Below, one piece after another: positions 16,421 through 26,276 of a stretch of DNA of 64,000 bases. Where the stretch lies: contig NZ_QMEY01000020.1 in NCBI RefSeq assembly GCF_003315795.1, forward strand, positions 62,001 to 126,000. The letters run 5' to 3'. The DNA comes from Spongiactinospora rosea (lineage in GTDB: Bacteria > Actinomycetota > Actinomycetes > Streptosporangiales > Streptosporangiaceae). Positions within the stretch are counted from its first letter, which is position 1, and each line of letters begins with the position of its first letter. The translations under genes were made by a program, and so were the position numbers. Under the pieces are notes generated by a model. The model was not told the DNA's origin. It worked only from the letters and a program-made list of their open reading frames with translations, and ran no database searches.

Positions 16421-17601
16421 CCGGCCCTTGGTGGAGCCGCCACGCGTCCGCCCGGTGGGCGTGGCGCGCGTGGCGGCGCGGAGACGTGGACGAGTGCGAG
16501 CGCCTCGCCCGCACCGTCCCCGCTCCCGCCCGCGATCGGCTGCTGTTCCTCACCAGCTTCGCCAAAGGCCGCTACGAGCGGGCGCTGGACCACTATGCCG
16601 CCCTTCCCCGGCCGCCTCGCGCGCTCGACGAACCCGTCGCCGACGCCTGGTTGCACCTGGACCGGCCCGACAAGGCCGTCGAACACCTGCGACGGCGCGG
16701 CCGCCCCCAAGACGCCCGGGCCCGGCTTCAAGCACACCGGCCTTTACAGATCACCCTCGACACGACCACCGTGGTGCCGTTCATCGACGATGAGCTCGCG
16801 CCGTACCTGCCCGGCCTGGCGGCCACGCTCAACGGCGTCGCGACCAGCGTACGCGTCGACACCGGCGGGACGTTCGTCGTGATGGGCGCCGGCCGGGCCG
16901 CCGAGCACCGCCTCACGACGGTCGAAGGCGGCCACGCCGACCACGGCCTAGCCCGCACCCAGGTCCGCCACGCGATCGCCGAGGAACTGCGGCTGGGTAC
17001 GGCGGTGCTGGCCAACGTGCCCGTTGACGTGCTGCCGACGCTCGACGGCGAGCAGGACTTCATCCTGATCGGCACCAACCTGCTGCAGCGTTTCCTGACC
17101 ACCCTGGACCATCCAAGCCGCCGCCTGATCCTGTCGCCGCGCCGGAACGAGGCCGAGGCCGCCGCGCACGCCCGCCTCCTGTCCCCCGCCGACCCCATCA
17201 CCGAGCTGCCCTTCTACCTGTGGGGCGACCACTACATGTTCGCCAGGGGCGGGTTCGGCCCCCGGCGCGATCTGAACTTCTTCATCGACACGGGCCTGGC
17301 GTACCTGACGCAGGACGACGGCGGCCCCCTGCGGCAGGCCGCCCTGTGGAGCACCACCACGAACTATCGCTCATGGGGCGTGCCCTCCACGCTCGCCCGG
17401 CCGCCTCATTTCAGCAGCCCGCTACCGCTGTCACTGGGCGAACTCCAACGCCGTGACCTGCTCCTCGCCGCCTCATCCGTACGCACCATGCCCTGGAGCT
17501 CGCTCGGCGGCGTACGCATCGACGGGCTGCTGTGCCTCGGTTTTCTCGGGGCCTACTCCTGGACCCTCGACTTCGACCGCCGCCGCTACGTGTTCCGCTG
17601 A
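16417..17601 (+). CDS. Two-domain retropepsin-like aspartic protease
   Basis: A 394-residue protein with no signal peptide. The N-terminal 100 residues are helical and repeat-like (TPR-like). Two retropepsin-like halves follow. Half one has VRVDTGG with Asp148 and ends with LIGTNLLQRFLTTLD; half two has FFIDTG with Asp291 and ends with CLGFLGAYSWTLDFDRR. Each half thus has the DTG loop and the hydrophobic-hydrophobic-Gly strand of an aspartic protease lobe, which would let the two halves pair in one chain as in pepsin. A retropepsin-like gene coupled to an HTH gene suggests regulated cytoplasmic proteolysis. Alternatively the fold could serve binding only. Confidence 0.7.
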   Translation: MTGPWWSRHASARWAWRAWRRGDVDECERLARTVPAPARDRLLFLTSFAKGRYERALDHYAALPRPPRALDEPVADAWLHLDRPDKAVEHLRRRGRPQDARARLQAHRPLQITLDTTTVVPFIDDELAPYLPGLAATLNGVATSVRVDTGGTFVVMGAGRAAEHRLTTVEGGHADHGLARTQVRHAIAEELRLGTAVLANVPVDVLPTLDGEQDFILIGTNLLQRFLTTLDHPSRRLILSPRRNEAEAAAHARLLSPADPITELPFYLWGDHYMFARGGFGPRRDLNFFIDTGLAYLTQDDGGPLRQAALWSTTTNYRSWGVPSTLARPPHFSSPLPLSLGELQRRDLLLAASSVRTMPWSSLGGVRIDGLLCLGFLGAYSWTLDFDRRRYVFR

Positions 17602-17793
17602 AGGCCACAGGGCCTCGTGAACGCCGCGCTTCCGCAGGTCCGTGCGAGTGCGGCAGCCACCCCCGCCTGCTCGCAGGGCAGCGCGGTGGCGATCATGAGC
17701 GGGCAGGGCCCGGCCGAGACGTTCCTGCTCGCGCTGCGCGAGCGGGCGCGCACCCCTAGCTCGGTGTCCACCGTACCGGAGGCGGGCAGCACA

Positions 17794-18567
17794 ATGCCTG
17801 TTGTGGGCTCTCCATCGTTGATCACCGTGACCGCGCTGCTGCCCGCGGTGCTGCTGCTGCTCATCACGCTGGGCGTCGCCGTGGCCTGGCTGGGCGGGCT
17901 CGGCCACGCCAAGGCCGTCCTCACCGCCTGCCTGCGCGCGGCCCTCCAGCTCGGCGTGGTCTCCGCGCTGATCACCTGGGCGGTGAACCACGCGGGCGCG
18001 GTGGCGGGGTTCATCCTGCTCATGTACGCGGTCGCCGCCTTCACCGCCGGGCGGCGCATCACCCGGGGGCCGCGCGCCTGGTGGGCGGCCGTGCCGGTCG
18101 CCGCGGGCGTGCTGCCGGTACTGATCATCCTCGTGGCCGGCGGGGTGGTCGCGCTCCAGGGAATCGTCCTGATCCCCATCGCCGGGATCGTGCTGGGCGG
18201 CTGCATGACCGCCACCGCCCTGGCCGGGCGCCGCGCGCTGGACGAACTGCGCGGGCGCCGCGGCGAGGTGGAGGCGGCGCTGGCGCTGGGGCTGCTCCCC
18301 CGCGATGCCGCGCTGGAGATCTGCCGCCCCGCGGCGAGCCAGGCCCTGCTGCCCGCGCTGGACCAGACCAGGACGGTCGGGCTGGTCACCCTTCCCGGCG
18401 CCTTCGTTGGGATGCTGCTCGGCGGGGCCGGGCCGATCGAGGCGGGCGTGGTGCAGCTCGTGGTACTGGTTTCCCTGCTGGCCGCCGAGGTGGTGGCCAC
18501 GCTGGTGACCACCGAACTGGTCGCCCGCGGGGTGTTCACCGGCGCGGGCGCTCAGATCGAGGGGTGA
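17794..18567 (+). CDS. fetB: FetB-like (UPF0014) ABC transporter permease
   Basis: A 257-residue membrane protein with about seven helices, matching the length and pattern of the FetB/YbbM family (AALQLGVVSALI; MYAVAAFTAGRRI; IPIAGIVLGGCMTATALAGRR; ALGLLPRDAALEICRP; TVGLVTLPGAFVGMLLGGAGP). I chose the ATG at 17794 with GGAGG before it; an in-frame GTG at 17617 would add 59 non-family residues. FetB with the ATPase FetA exports iron under oxidative stress in E. coli, but no FetA gene is adjacent. The 190 bases before it hold nothing I recognise. Confidence 0.85.
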   Translation: MPVVGSPSLITVTALLPAVLLLLITLGVAVAWLGGLGHAKAVLTACLRAALQLGVVSALITWAVNHAGAVAGFILLMYAVAAFTAGRRITRGPRAWWAAVPVAAGVLPVLIILVAGGVVALQGIVLIPIAGIVLGGCMTATALAGRRALDELRGRRGEVEAALALGLLPRDAALEICRPAASQALLPALDQTRTVGLVTLPGAFVGMLLGGAGPIEAGVVQLVVLVSLLAAEVVATLVTTELVARGVFTGAGAQIEG

Positions 18568-18576
18568 TGAGGGGCG

Positions 18577-19026
18577 TCAGGGCATGTAGCGCCCGGTGCC
18601 GCTGAGCGCGACCGCGAAGAACCGGAACGGCCGCTCGACCTTGTAGAACCCGAGCGGGCAGTGCTTGGTGCCCGCCGGGATGAAGACCGAACTCGTCGTG
18701 GTGAGCACGTGCCGCTCGCCCTCGATCGTCATGTACACCTCGCCGCCGAGGTCGTCCGGGTTGTTCGGGTCGTTGCCCACGAACATCAGGATCTCGTCGT
18801 AGACGTGCTCGTGCTCGCGCACCCACTCGACCTCGTGGTCGATCTCCTTCACCCAGCTGGTCGTGATGTAGGTGGTCGCCTGGGCCACGTCGGCCGAGCG
18901 CATCGCGGCCAGCGGCTCGTCCAGGTTCGGCGGCAGCCGCTGCCCGGCGGGCTCACCCTCATAGACCATGTCGTCGCCGCATTCCTGGAAGTGGGTGACG
19001 AACAGGTTGCCGTACTTACCGCTCAT
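18577..19026 (-). CDS. Cupin-fold protein, paralogue of the one at 25709
   Basis: A 149-residue single-domain cupin. The metal-binding signature reads EHEHVYDEILMFVGNDPNN ... PAGTKHCPLGF; the HxH, Glu and second-motif His are present. The same frame, EHxHxYDExLxxxGNDPxNPxDLG and PAGTxHCPLGFxxVxRPFRF, recurs in the cupin at 25709, so the two are clear paralogues. It is the last gene of a minus-strand cluster after the AraC regulator. An enzyme (dioxygenase/isomerase) or ligand sensor is possible; the reaction is unknown. Confidence 0.8.
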   Translation of the reverse strand: MSGKYGNLFVTHFQECGDDMVYEGEPAGQRLPPNLDEPLAAMRSADVAQATTYITTSWVKEIDHEVEWVREHEHVYDEILMFVGNDPNNPDDLGGEVYMTIEGERHVLTTTSSVFIPAGTKHCPLGFYKVERPFRFFAVALSGTGRYMP

Positions 19027-19103
19027 TTTCCGACCCTTTCTTGATCAGCCGTTCCCCTGGCGGGTCTGCCCAATCGTATGAATGGCCGCCGCGCCGATCC
19101 CAT

Positions 19104-19991
19104 TCATGCGCCGAGGCAAGCCTGGTACTTTTCACGGGCCTGCCTGCGGTACGCCGACGGCGGCGCTCCGGCCTCGCGCCGGAAGAAGCGAGAGAAGTAC
19201 GAGGCGTCCTCGAAGCCGAGCCGATCCGCCACCTGTGCGCAGGTCATGCCCGTGTTCGCGAGGAGACGCTGGGCCTCGGTGAGCACCGCCGAGCGGATGA
19301 TCTGTCCCGGCGTCCGCCCGGTCTGCGCGACGACCACCTCGCGCAGATAGCCCGATGTGACCCCGAGGCGCATGGCGGCCGACCGCACCGTGAGGGTCGC
19401 GGACGCCTTTTCCGCGACGAGTTTGGTGAATTCCACGCCGAGTTCCGCGGAAAGCCCGGCGCGCGCCCCTTCGGGCGCGTCGAAACCGTCGAATCGGCGG
19501 CACAGCAACAGGAGCGCGGAAAGCAGGTGCCGCACGATGGGGTCGGATTGGTCATCGCCTTCGGCGTACTCGCCGGCCATGGCCGCGAGCAGCCCCTCGA
19601 CCCTCGGGAGCCGTGCGGGGTCGGGGCAGAGCATGTTCGGGTAGTGGCCGAGGTTCACCGGATCTGGCCCGCCCGGCCCGGCCAGGAAGGGCTCGTCGAA
19701 CAGCACCACGGTGCCGTCCAGCGGTTCGGGGGTCACCCAGGCGTGCACCTGCCCCCGGCGGACCAGGTACAGCCGGCCGGCCGCGATCGGATAGGCCGTG
19801 CCGTCGATGATGTGCGTGCCACGTCCCTCGCGGACGTACAGGATCTCCAGGAACTCGTGCCGGTGCGGGATCGCCGCGGTCTCCCGGGGCCCGTGGCTGA
19901 GTACCGGGCCGATCTCGAACTGCGGCGCGTCCCGGCCCCGTCCTCCCTCGATCACATGGACGGGAAACGGTGAGCGCGAGGCTGTGGTCAT
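19104..19991 (-). CDS. AraC-family regulator with cupin ligand domain
   Basis: A 295-residue regulator. The N-terminal cupin-type AraC domain (about 25-140; PHRHEFLEILYVREGRGTHI) is followed by two helix-turn-helix motifs at about 190-290 (LTVRSAAMRLGVTSGYLREV; CAQVADRLGFEDASYFSRFF). The ATG lies 64 bases after the end of the transporter ATPase gene on the same strand, so it is probably part of the transporter operon. It may sense the transported compound. Confidence 0.92.
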   Translation of the reverse strand: MTTASRSPFPVHVIEGGRGRDAPQFEIGPVLSHGPRETAAIPHRHEFLEILYVREGRGTHIIDGTAYPIAAGRLYLVRRGQVHAWVTPEPLDGTVVLFDEPFLAGPGGPDPVNLGHYPNMLCPDPARLPRVEGLLAAMAGEYAEGDDQSDPIVRHLLSALLLLCRRFDGFDAPEGARAGLSAELGVEFTKLVAEKASATLTVRSAAMRLGVTSGYLREVVVAQTGRTPGQIIRSAVLTEAQRLLANTGMTCAQVADRLGFEDASYFSRFFRREAGAPPSAYRRQAREKYQACLGA

Positions 19992-20055
19992 GGTCCTCGT
20001 TCCTTCGTCCGGGCGCGGAGACCGACGGCCGTGGGCCGTGGTCTCCGGCGCGTCC

Positions 20056-21822
<1,767 letters not shown>

Positions 21823-22731
21823 TCAGCCACGCCCCTCCGTACGGGCGATCACCCGGGCGGCGCCCTCGGCGATCAGGTTGCCGCCGATGGTGAACAGCAC
21901 GATGCAGGCGACCGGTGCCAGTACGGCCCAGGGCATGCTCTGCAGCCCGGTGCGGTTCTCGCTGATCATCAGGCCCCAGTCCGCGGCCGGCGGCTGGATG
22001 CCGTACCCGAGGAAGCTGATCGCGGCCAGGATGCCGATCGACCACATCAGCCGCATCCCCAGCTCCACCAGCAGCGGTGAGGACACGTTGGGCAGGAAGC
22101 AGCGCGCCAGGATGGTGCGGGCGGGGATCCCGACGGTGCGAGACCACATGACGTACTCCCGATCGTTGAGCGGTCGCGCCGCGCCGCGGATGACCCGCGC
22201 GACGCCGGGTGTCATGCCGATCGCGGTCAGCACCACCAGCAGCCACGGCTTGGGGCCGATCACGGACACGAACAGCAGCGTGAAAAGCAGGGCGGGGAAG
22301 GCGAGCAGCACGTCCATGACCCGCATCAGGACCGTGTCGGTCATGCCGCCGTAGAAGGCGGCCGCGATGCCCACCAGCGCGCCCACGGCCACCGCCGCGA
22401 AGGCCGCCGCCGGGGCCATCCACGCCAGGTGGAAGCCACCGGCCAGTACGCGCGACAGCACGTCGCGGCCCAGCTGGTCCGCGCCCAGGGGCAGCCCGTC
22501 GCCCGGCGCCGCATAAGGCAGCGCGATGCTCTTGGCCGGGTCGTGCGGCGCCAGCAGCGGCCCGGCCAGGGCGAAGGCCATGGTCAGCAGGACGAGCGCG
22601 CCGCCCAGCCGCACTTGTCCGGAGCGCAGCAGCCGCAGCGCGCCGGGCCGGTTCCGCTGCGCCGCGGCCGGGGCGTCCGGGTCGCCCGGACTCAGGTCGA
22701 CCGCATCGACCACCTTCGACACGGTGCTCAC
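21823..22731 (-). CDS. Peptide/nickel-type ABC transporter permease (DppC-like)
   Basis: A 302-residue permease. It has a cytoplasmic N-terminus, a first helix near residues 40-60, and then the DppC pattern HDPAKSIAL...PLGADQLGRDVLSRVLAG and five further helices with the EAA loop (IRGAARPLNDREYVMWSRTVG). The GTG start, chosen because it overlaps the DppB stop by 4 bases and follows GGAGG, gives the normal family length. Confidence 0.93.
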   Translation of the reverse strand: MSTVSKVVDAVDLSPGDPDAPAAAQRNRPGALRLLRSGQVRLGGALVLLTMAFALAGPLLAPHDPAKSIALPYAAPGDGLPLGADQLGRDVLSRVLAGGFHLAWMAPAAAFAAVAVGALVGIAAAFYGGMTDTVLMRVMDVLLAFPALLFTLLFVSVIGPKPWLLVVLTAIGMTPGVARVIRGAARPLNDREYVMWSRTVGIPARTILARCFLPNVSSPLLVELGMRLMWSIGILAAISFLGYGIQPPAADWGLMISENRTGLQSMPWAVLAPVACIVLFTIGGNLIAEGAARVIARTEGRG

Positions 22732-23744
22732 CTCCGCTCTCCGCTCTTGCCGGTGTGCAGCAGATCGGCCAGTAGGTTGAAGAAGTAGTACACGGCGGCG
22801 ATCACCAGCACCACGGCCTGGATGACCGGAAGGTCCCGGTTGCTGATCGAGTCGATCAGCAGTCCGCCGATCCCCGGATAGCCGAACAGGTACTCCACCA
22901 CCACCACGCCGCCGACGGTGAAGGCCGCCACGAGGCTCGCCGCGGGCACGGCCGGGGCGAGGGCGTTCGGCAGCGCGTGGGTGAGCAGGATGCGGGCCGG
23001 GCCGAGCCCCTTGAGCCGGGCCATCTCCACGTACTCGCTGTTCAGCACGTCGATGAAGGAGACCCGGATCAGCCGGGACAGGTACATGACCCCGCCGATC
23101 ACCAAGGTGGCGACCGGGAGGACCAGCGCCTGCGGGTGCCACCAGGGCATGTGCTCCGCCGGGATCAGCGACACCGGCGGGAACCAGTGGAACACGGTGG
23201 TGCCGAACAGCGCGACCAGCAGGGTCCCGACGACGAAGTCGGCCAGGGCGTTGGCCACCATCGACGACCACAGGAAGGTGCGGTCGAAGACGCTGTCCTT
23301 GAACTGCGCGGCGAGGATGCCGATCAGCAGCGACAGGGGCAGGATCAGCACCACGGCGAACACGCTCAGCGTGGCGGAGTTCAGCAGCCGCTCGCCGAGC
23401 AGTTGGGACACCGGCCGGCCGCTGGCCAGCGAGTTGCCGAGGTCTCCACTGAGGACACCGCTCAGCCAGTGCCAGTACTGGCTGAGCAGTGGGAGGTCCA
23501 GGCCGAGCTGATGCCGCAGGGCCTCCACCCGCTCGGGCGTCGCGGACATGCCGAGCATGACCTTGGCGACATCGCCGGGCATGGCCTGAGTGGCGAAGAA
23601 GACCAGGGTCGTCACCACGAAGAGCATCCCGACGGCTTGGACGACGATCCACCCGATCCGGCGGGGCACTGTCGCAGACCGGCGTCGAGTGAGACTGCGG
23701 CGGGGGCCCGCCGACCGGGTTGCACCGGTTAGTTCCGCGACCAT
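22728..23744 (-). CDS. Peptide/nickel-type ABC transporter permease (DppB-like)
   Basis: A 338-residue permease, the first gene of the minus-strand transporter operon. After a basic cytoplasmic leader, the helices and periplasmic motif LGLDLPLLSQYWHWLSG...GDLGNSLASGRPV are typical of DppB. The EAA loop reads VSFIDVLNSEYVEMARLKGLG. It diverges from the gene of its probable binding protein at 24032. Confidence 0.94.
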   Translation of the reverse strand: MVAELTGATRSAGPRRSLTRRRSATVPRRIGWIVVQAVGMLFVVTTLVFFATQAMPGDVAKVMLGMSATPERVEALRHQLGLDLPLLSQYWHWLSGVLSGDLGNSLASGRPVSQLLGERLLNSATLSVFAVVLILPLSLLIGILAAQFKDSVFDRTFLWSSMVANALADFVVGTLLVALFGTTVFHWFPPVSLIPAEHMPWWHPQALVLPVATLVIGGVMYLSRLIRVSFIDVLNSEYVEMARLKGLGPARILLTHALPNALAPAVPAASLVAAFTVGGVVVVEYLFGYPGIGGLLIDSISNRDLPVIQAVVLVIAAVYYFFNLLADLLHTGKSGERR

Positions 23745-23817
23745 TCCCGTTCCTTCGCGTCGTTCTCACCTGTGCCCGAAGGCGATGTCGATCCCAGCAG
23801 ATCGGCGAGACGGCGTC

Positions 23818-23833
23818 TTGCACCTGCGTGCAA
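23818..23833. promoter_or_regulatory. TTGCAC-n4-GTGCAA palindrome in the divergent promoter
   Basis: The 287 bases between dppB and the binding-protein gene contain a perfect 6-bp inverted repeat (TTGCAC/GTGCAA). A further GTGCAA stands near 23968, inside CGGTT...AACCG, and a CGTGC-GCTG-GCACG repeat lies between. The spread of GTGC/GCAC half-sites suggests a shared operator for both directions. The regulator is not identified. Confidence 0.4.
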
Positions 23834-24031
23834 TGCGGTTGTTGCCCAACGCACGCTCGTGGGTCACCTATGGCCGCCGGGCCCGTCCAAGGCGCAGAGT
23901 GCTCCCGACGACAAGGTTTCGTGCGCTGGCACGCAAGACGGCCTCCTGTGTCTAGCGGTTGACTCCGTGCAACCGGAAACCGACGTCGTGGCGATTCGGC
24001 CAGACACCAACCCTCCGGAGGGAAGACCTAG

Positions 24032-25576
24032 ATGCGCTTGTCAATGTGGCAACGGCGAAGCCGACGGTGGAAAGTGGGTGTGCCAGGTCTTGCCCTGATG
24101 CTCGTCGCGGCCGCAACCGTGTCCTGCTCGGCGCCGGCCGAGCCCACCGCGGGTACGGCCGGCGCCGGCGCCGGCACCCTCAGCCTCGGGGTGGTCGGCA
24201 GCACGAAGGACATGCTCTACCCGTACGCGCCGCAGCAGACGATCTCCGAGGAGGTGCTGTGGCAGAACACCCTGGACCAGCTGACCTCGTACGCCCCGGA
24301 CGGCTCGATCACCTACGCCCTGGCCGAGTCGATGACGCCGAACAAGTCGCTGGACGTGTGGACCGTCAAGCTGCGGCCCGACGTGAAGCTGCACAGCGGT
24401 AAGACCTTCGGCGCCGACGACGTCATCTTCAGCGTCAAGTCGCTGCTGACCGAGGAGGGCTACCCCTTCGCCGCGAACCTCGACTTCGTCAAGCCGGACG
24501 GGCAGAAGAAGATCGACGACCTGACCGTCGAGTTCCGGTTGAAGCGCCCGTTCGGGCCGTTCCCCGCGGCGTGGGCCTACACCGCCTTCAAGATGATCGG
24601 CGCGGGTTCCACCAAGGACAAGGTGGACGGCACCGGCCCGTTCACCGTGAAGAGTTTCTCGCCGGGGGCGCAGGCCGTGCTGGAACGGTATGACGCCTAC
24701 TGGGGGGAGAAGCCCAAGTTCGGCACGCTGAACGTGCACTTCTTCCAGGAGCAGACGGCGATCACCAACGCGCTGCGCGGCGGGCAGATCAACGTCGCGC
24801 CGTCCGTCCCCTTCTCCGACGCGAAGGCCCTTGAGGCCGCCGGGGTCAAGGTGCTGAAGAGCGACAGCATGAACGTGCTGTCGCTGGACATGCGGACCGA
24901 CGTTCCTCCGTTCAACGACAACCGGGTGCGCGAGGCGATGAAGCTGATCGCCGACCGGGAGCAGATCGCCAGCAACGCGTTCGGCGGTTTCGCCAAGCCG
25001 GCCAACGACTACAACGGCGCGAGCGCCTCCTGTCCCGCGCCGGACGTGCCGCAGCGCGCCCAGGACATCGCCCGGGCCAAGCGGCTGCTTGCCGAGGCGG
25101 GCAAGAGCGACCTCAAGGTCGAGCTGGTCACCGACGGGGCGTTCCCCGGGATGATGGAGCTGGCCCAGCTGTTCGCCCAGCAGGCCGGTGAGGCCGGGGT
25201 CACCGTCACGGTGCGCAAGATGGACGTCGCGACGCTGCTCAACAAGTGGCTGGAGTGGCCGTTCATCATCAACATCACCAGCTCACCGATGATCAACGCG
25301 ATCACCGACCACCTGCTGCCCAACGGCGGGAACAACGCGGCGCACTTCGACGACCCGGAGTTCAAGAAGATCGCCGGCGACCTGTTCGCGAGCAGTGACA
25401 CGAGCCGGCAGTGCGGCGACATCCAGAAGCTGCAGAAGATCCAGTGGGAGCGCGGGGGCAACCTGATCGCGGTCACCTCGCAGGATCTGACCCTGCACAC
25501 CGCCGACGTGCGCGGCCTGCAGCCCGACCTCTTCGGCCGTTCGGCCTTCCGCTACGGCGGCGTCTCGGTCGGCTGA
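24032..25576 (+). CDS. ABC transporter substrate-binding protein, family 5
   Basis: A 514-residue extracellular binding protein of the oligopeptide/dipeptide/nickel class. The N-terminus is a signal peptide with a probable lipid-attachment cysteine (TVSC, about residue 32); the -3 position is Thr instead of the usual Leu/Val, so the lipobox is atypical. The body has the family pattern (LRPDVKLHSGKTFGADDVIFS; DGTGPFTVKSFSPGA; NRVREAMKLIADREQI). It diverges from the permease/ATPase operon and should supply that transporter. The long, open family-5 site takes peptides, opines, sugars or metal chelates, so the ligand is open. Confidence 0.93.
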   Translation: MRLSMWQRRSRRWKVGVPGLALMLVAAATVSCSAPAEPTAGTAGAGAGTLSLGVVGSTKDMLYPYAPQQTISEEVLWQNTLDQLTSYAPDGSITYALAESMTPNKSLDVWTVKLRPDVKLHSGKTFGADDVIFSVKSLLTEEGYPFAANLDFVKPDGQKKIDDLTVEFRLKRPFGPFPAAWAYTAFKMIGAGSTKDKVDGTGPFTVKSFSPGAQAVLERYDAYWGEKPKFGTLNVHFFQEQTAITNALRGGQINVAPSVPFSDAKALEAAGVKVLKSDSMNVLSLDMRTDVPPFNDNRVREAMKLIADREQIASNAFGGFAKPANDYNGASASCPAPDVPQRAQDIARAKRLLAEAGKSDLKVELVTDGAFPGMMELAQLFAQQAGEAGVTVTVRKMDVATLLNKWLEWPFIINITSSPMINAITDHLLPNGGNNAAHFDDPEFKKIAGDLFASSDTSRQCGDIQKLQKIQWERGGNLIAVTSQDLTLHTADVRGLQPDLFGRSAFRYGGVSVG

Positions 25577-25600
25577 CCCGGCCCGCCGCCGACCGGCGCA

Positions 25601-25624
25601 GCCCCCGGCCACCTGGCCGGGGGC
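25601..25624 (+). terminator. Terminator after the binding-protein gene
   Basis: A perfect 10-bp GC stem (25601-25610 and 25615-25624, loop ACCT), 25 bases after the stop. Confidence 0.7.
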
Positions 25625-25654
25625 GGCGTCGTTTCGCGTCGGGGGAAACGCGAA

Positions 25655-25689
25655 CGGCGGGCGGGCGCGTCGTCCGCGCCCGCCCGCCG
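25655..25689 (-). terminator. Terminator after the second cupin gene
   Basis: A perfect 15-bp GC stem (25655-25669 and 25675-25689, 5-base loop) just downstream, on the minus strand, of the cupin stop at 25709. With the previous hairpin it separates two convergent genes. Confidence 0.65.
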
Positions 25690-25708
25690 CGATGGTGGTC
25701 GTTCTCGC

Positions 25709-26179
25709 CTACTCGGCCTTGTAGGGGACGTAGTCCCGGTTGGCGTAGCTGGGGGCCAGCGACAGGGCGCTGAAGCGGAAGGGCCGGTCCACCCGGTTGA
25801 ACCCCAGCGGGCAGTGGCGGGTACCGGCCGGAATGTAGACCGAACCGCTCTGGGTGACGATGTGGCGCACGCCCTCGATGTCGAAGTAGATCTCGGCGCC
25901 CAGGTCGTGCGGGTTCTCCGGGTCGTTGCCCGTCCAGACCAGCAGCTCGTCGTAGTCGTGCACGTGCTCGTTCACCCAGCGGACGGGCTCGCTGCACTCC
26001 TTGATCCACGTGTAGGTCATGTGGATCTTGCTCTCCGGCACGTCCTGGGAGCGGATCAAGGCGAGCGCCTCGCCCACGTTGTCCGGCTCGGGGGTGCCCG
26101 AGCCCGCGCCCTCGTTCACGAGGTCGTCGGCGCAGTTGGGCATCTTGCGGACGAAGAACCGCTCATAGGGACTCGACAT
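25709..26179 (-). CDS. Cupin-fold protein, paralogue of the one at 18577
   Basis: A 156-residue single cupin domain with the metal motif NEHVHDYDELLVWTGNDPEN and the second motif PAGTRHCPLGF. It shares with the cupin at 18577 the N-terminal YxxxFV...C.DD.V.EG pattern and most core residues, so the pair arose by duplication. It follows the aldehyde dehydrogenase gene on the same strand after 97 bases, probably in one operon. The two paralogues lie at the ends of the transporter cluster, which suggests they act on, or sense, related compounds. Confidence 0.8.
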   Translation of the reverse strand: MSSPYERFFVRKMPNCADDLVNEGAGSGTPEPDNVGEALALIRSQDVPESKIHMTYTWIKECSEPVRWVNEHVHDYDELLVWTGNDPENPHDLGAEIYFDIEGVRHIVTQSGSVYIPAGTRHCPLGFNRVDRPFRFSALSLAPSYANRDYVPYKAE

Positions 26180-26276
26180 GTGGATCTCCTTCGATCAGTC
26201 GGCTAGCAGAAACGCTAGAAAATCGGGTGCTCAGGGTCGATGGACTCAAAGCGCCAGAAGTGGGGCTTTTCACCGT

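Noticed and set aside
17617..17793. Extended N-terminus of the FetB-like permease from GTG 17617
   Set aside because: The added 59 residues are not part of the family; the ATG at 17794 gives the usual length and has GGAGG upstream.
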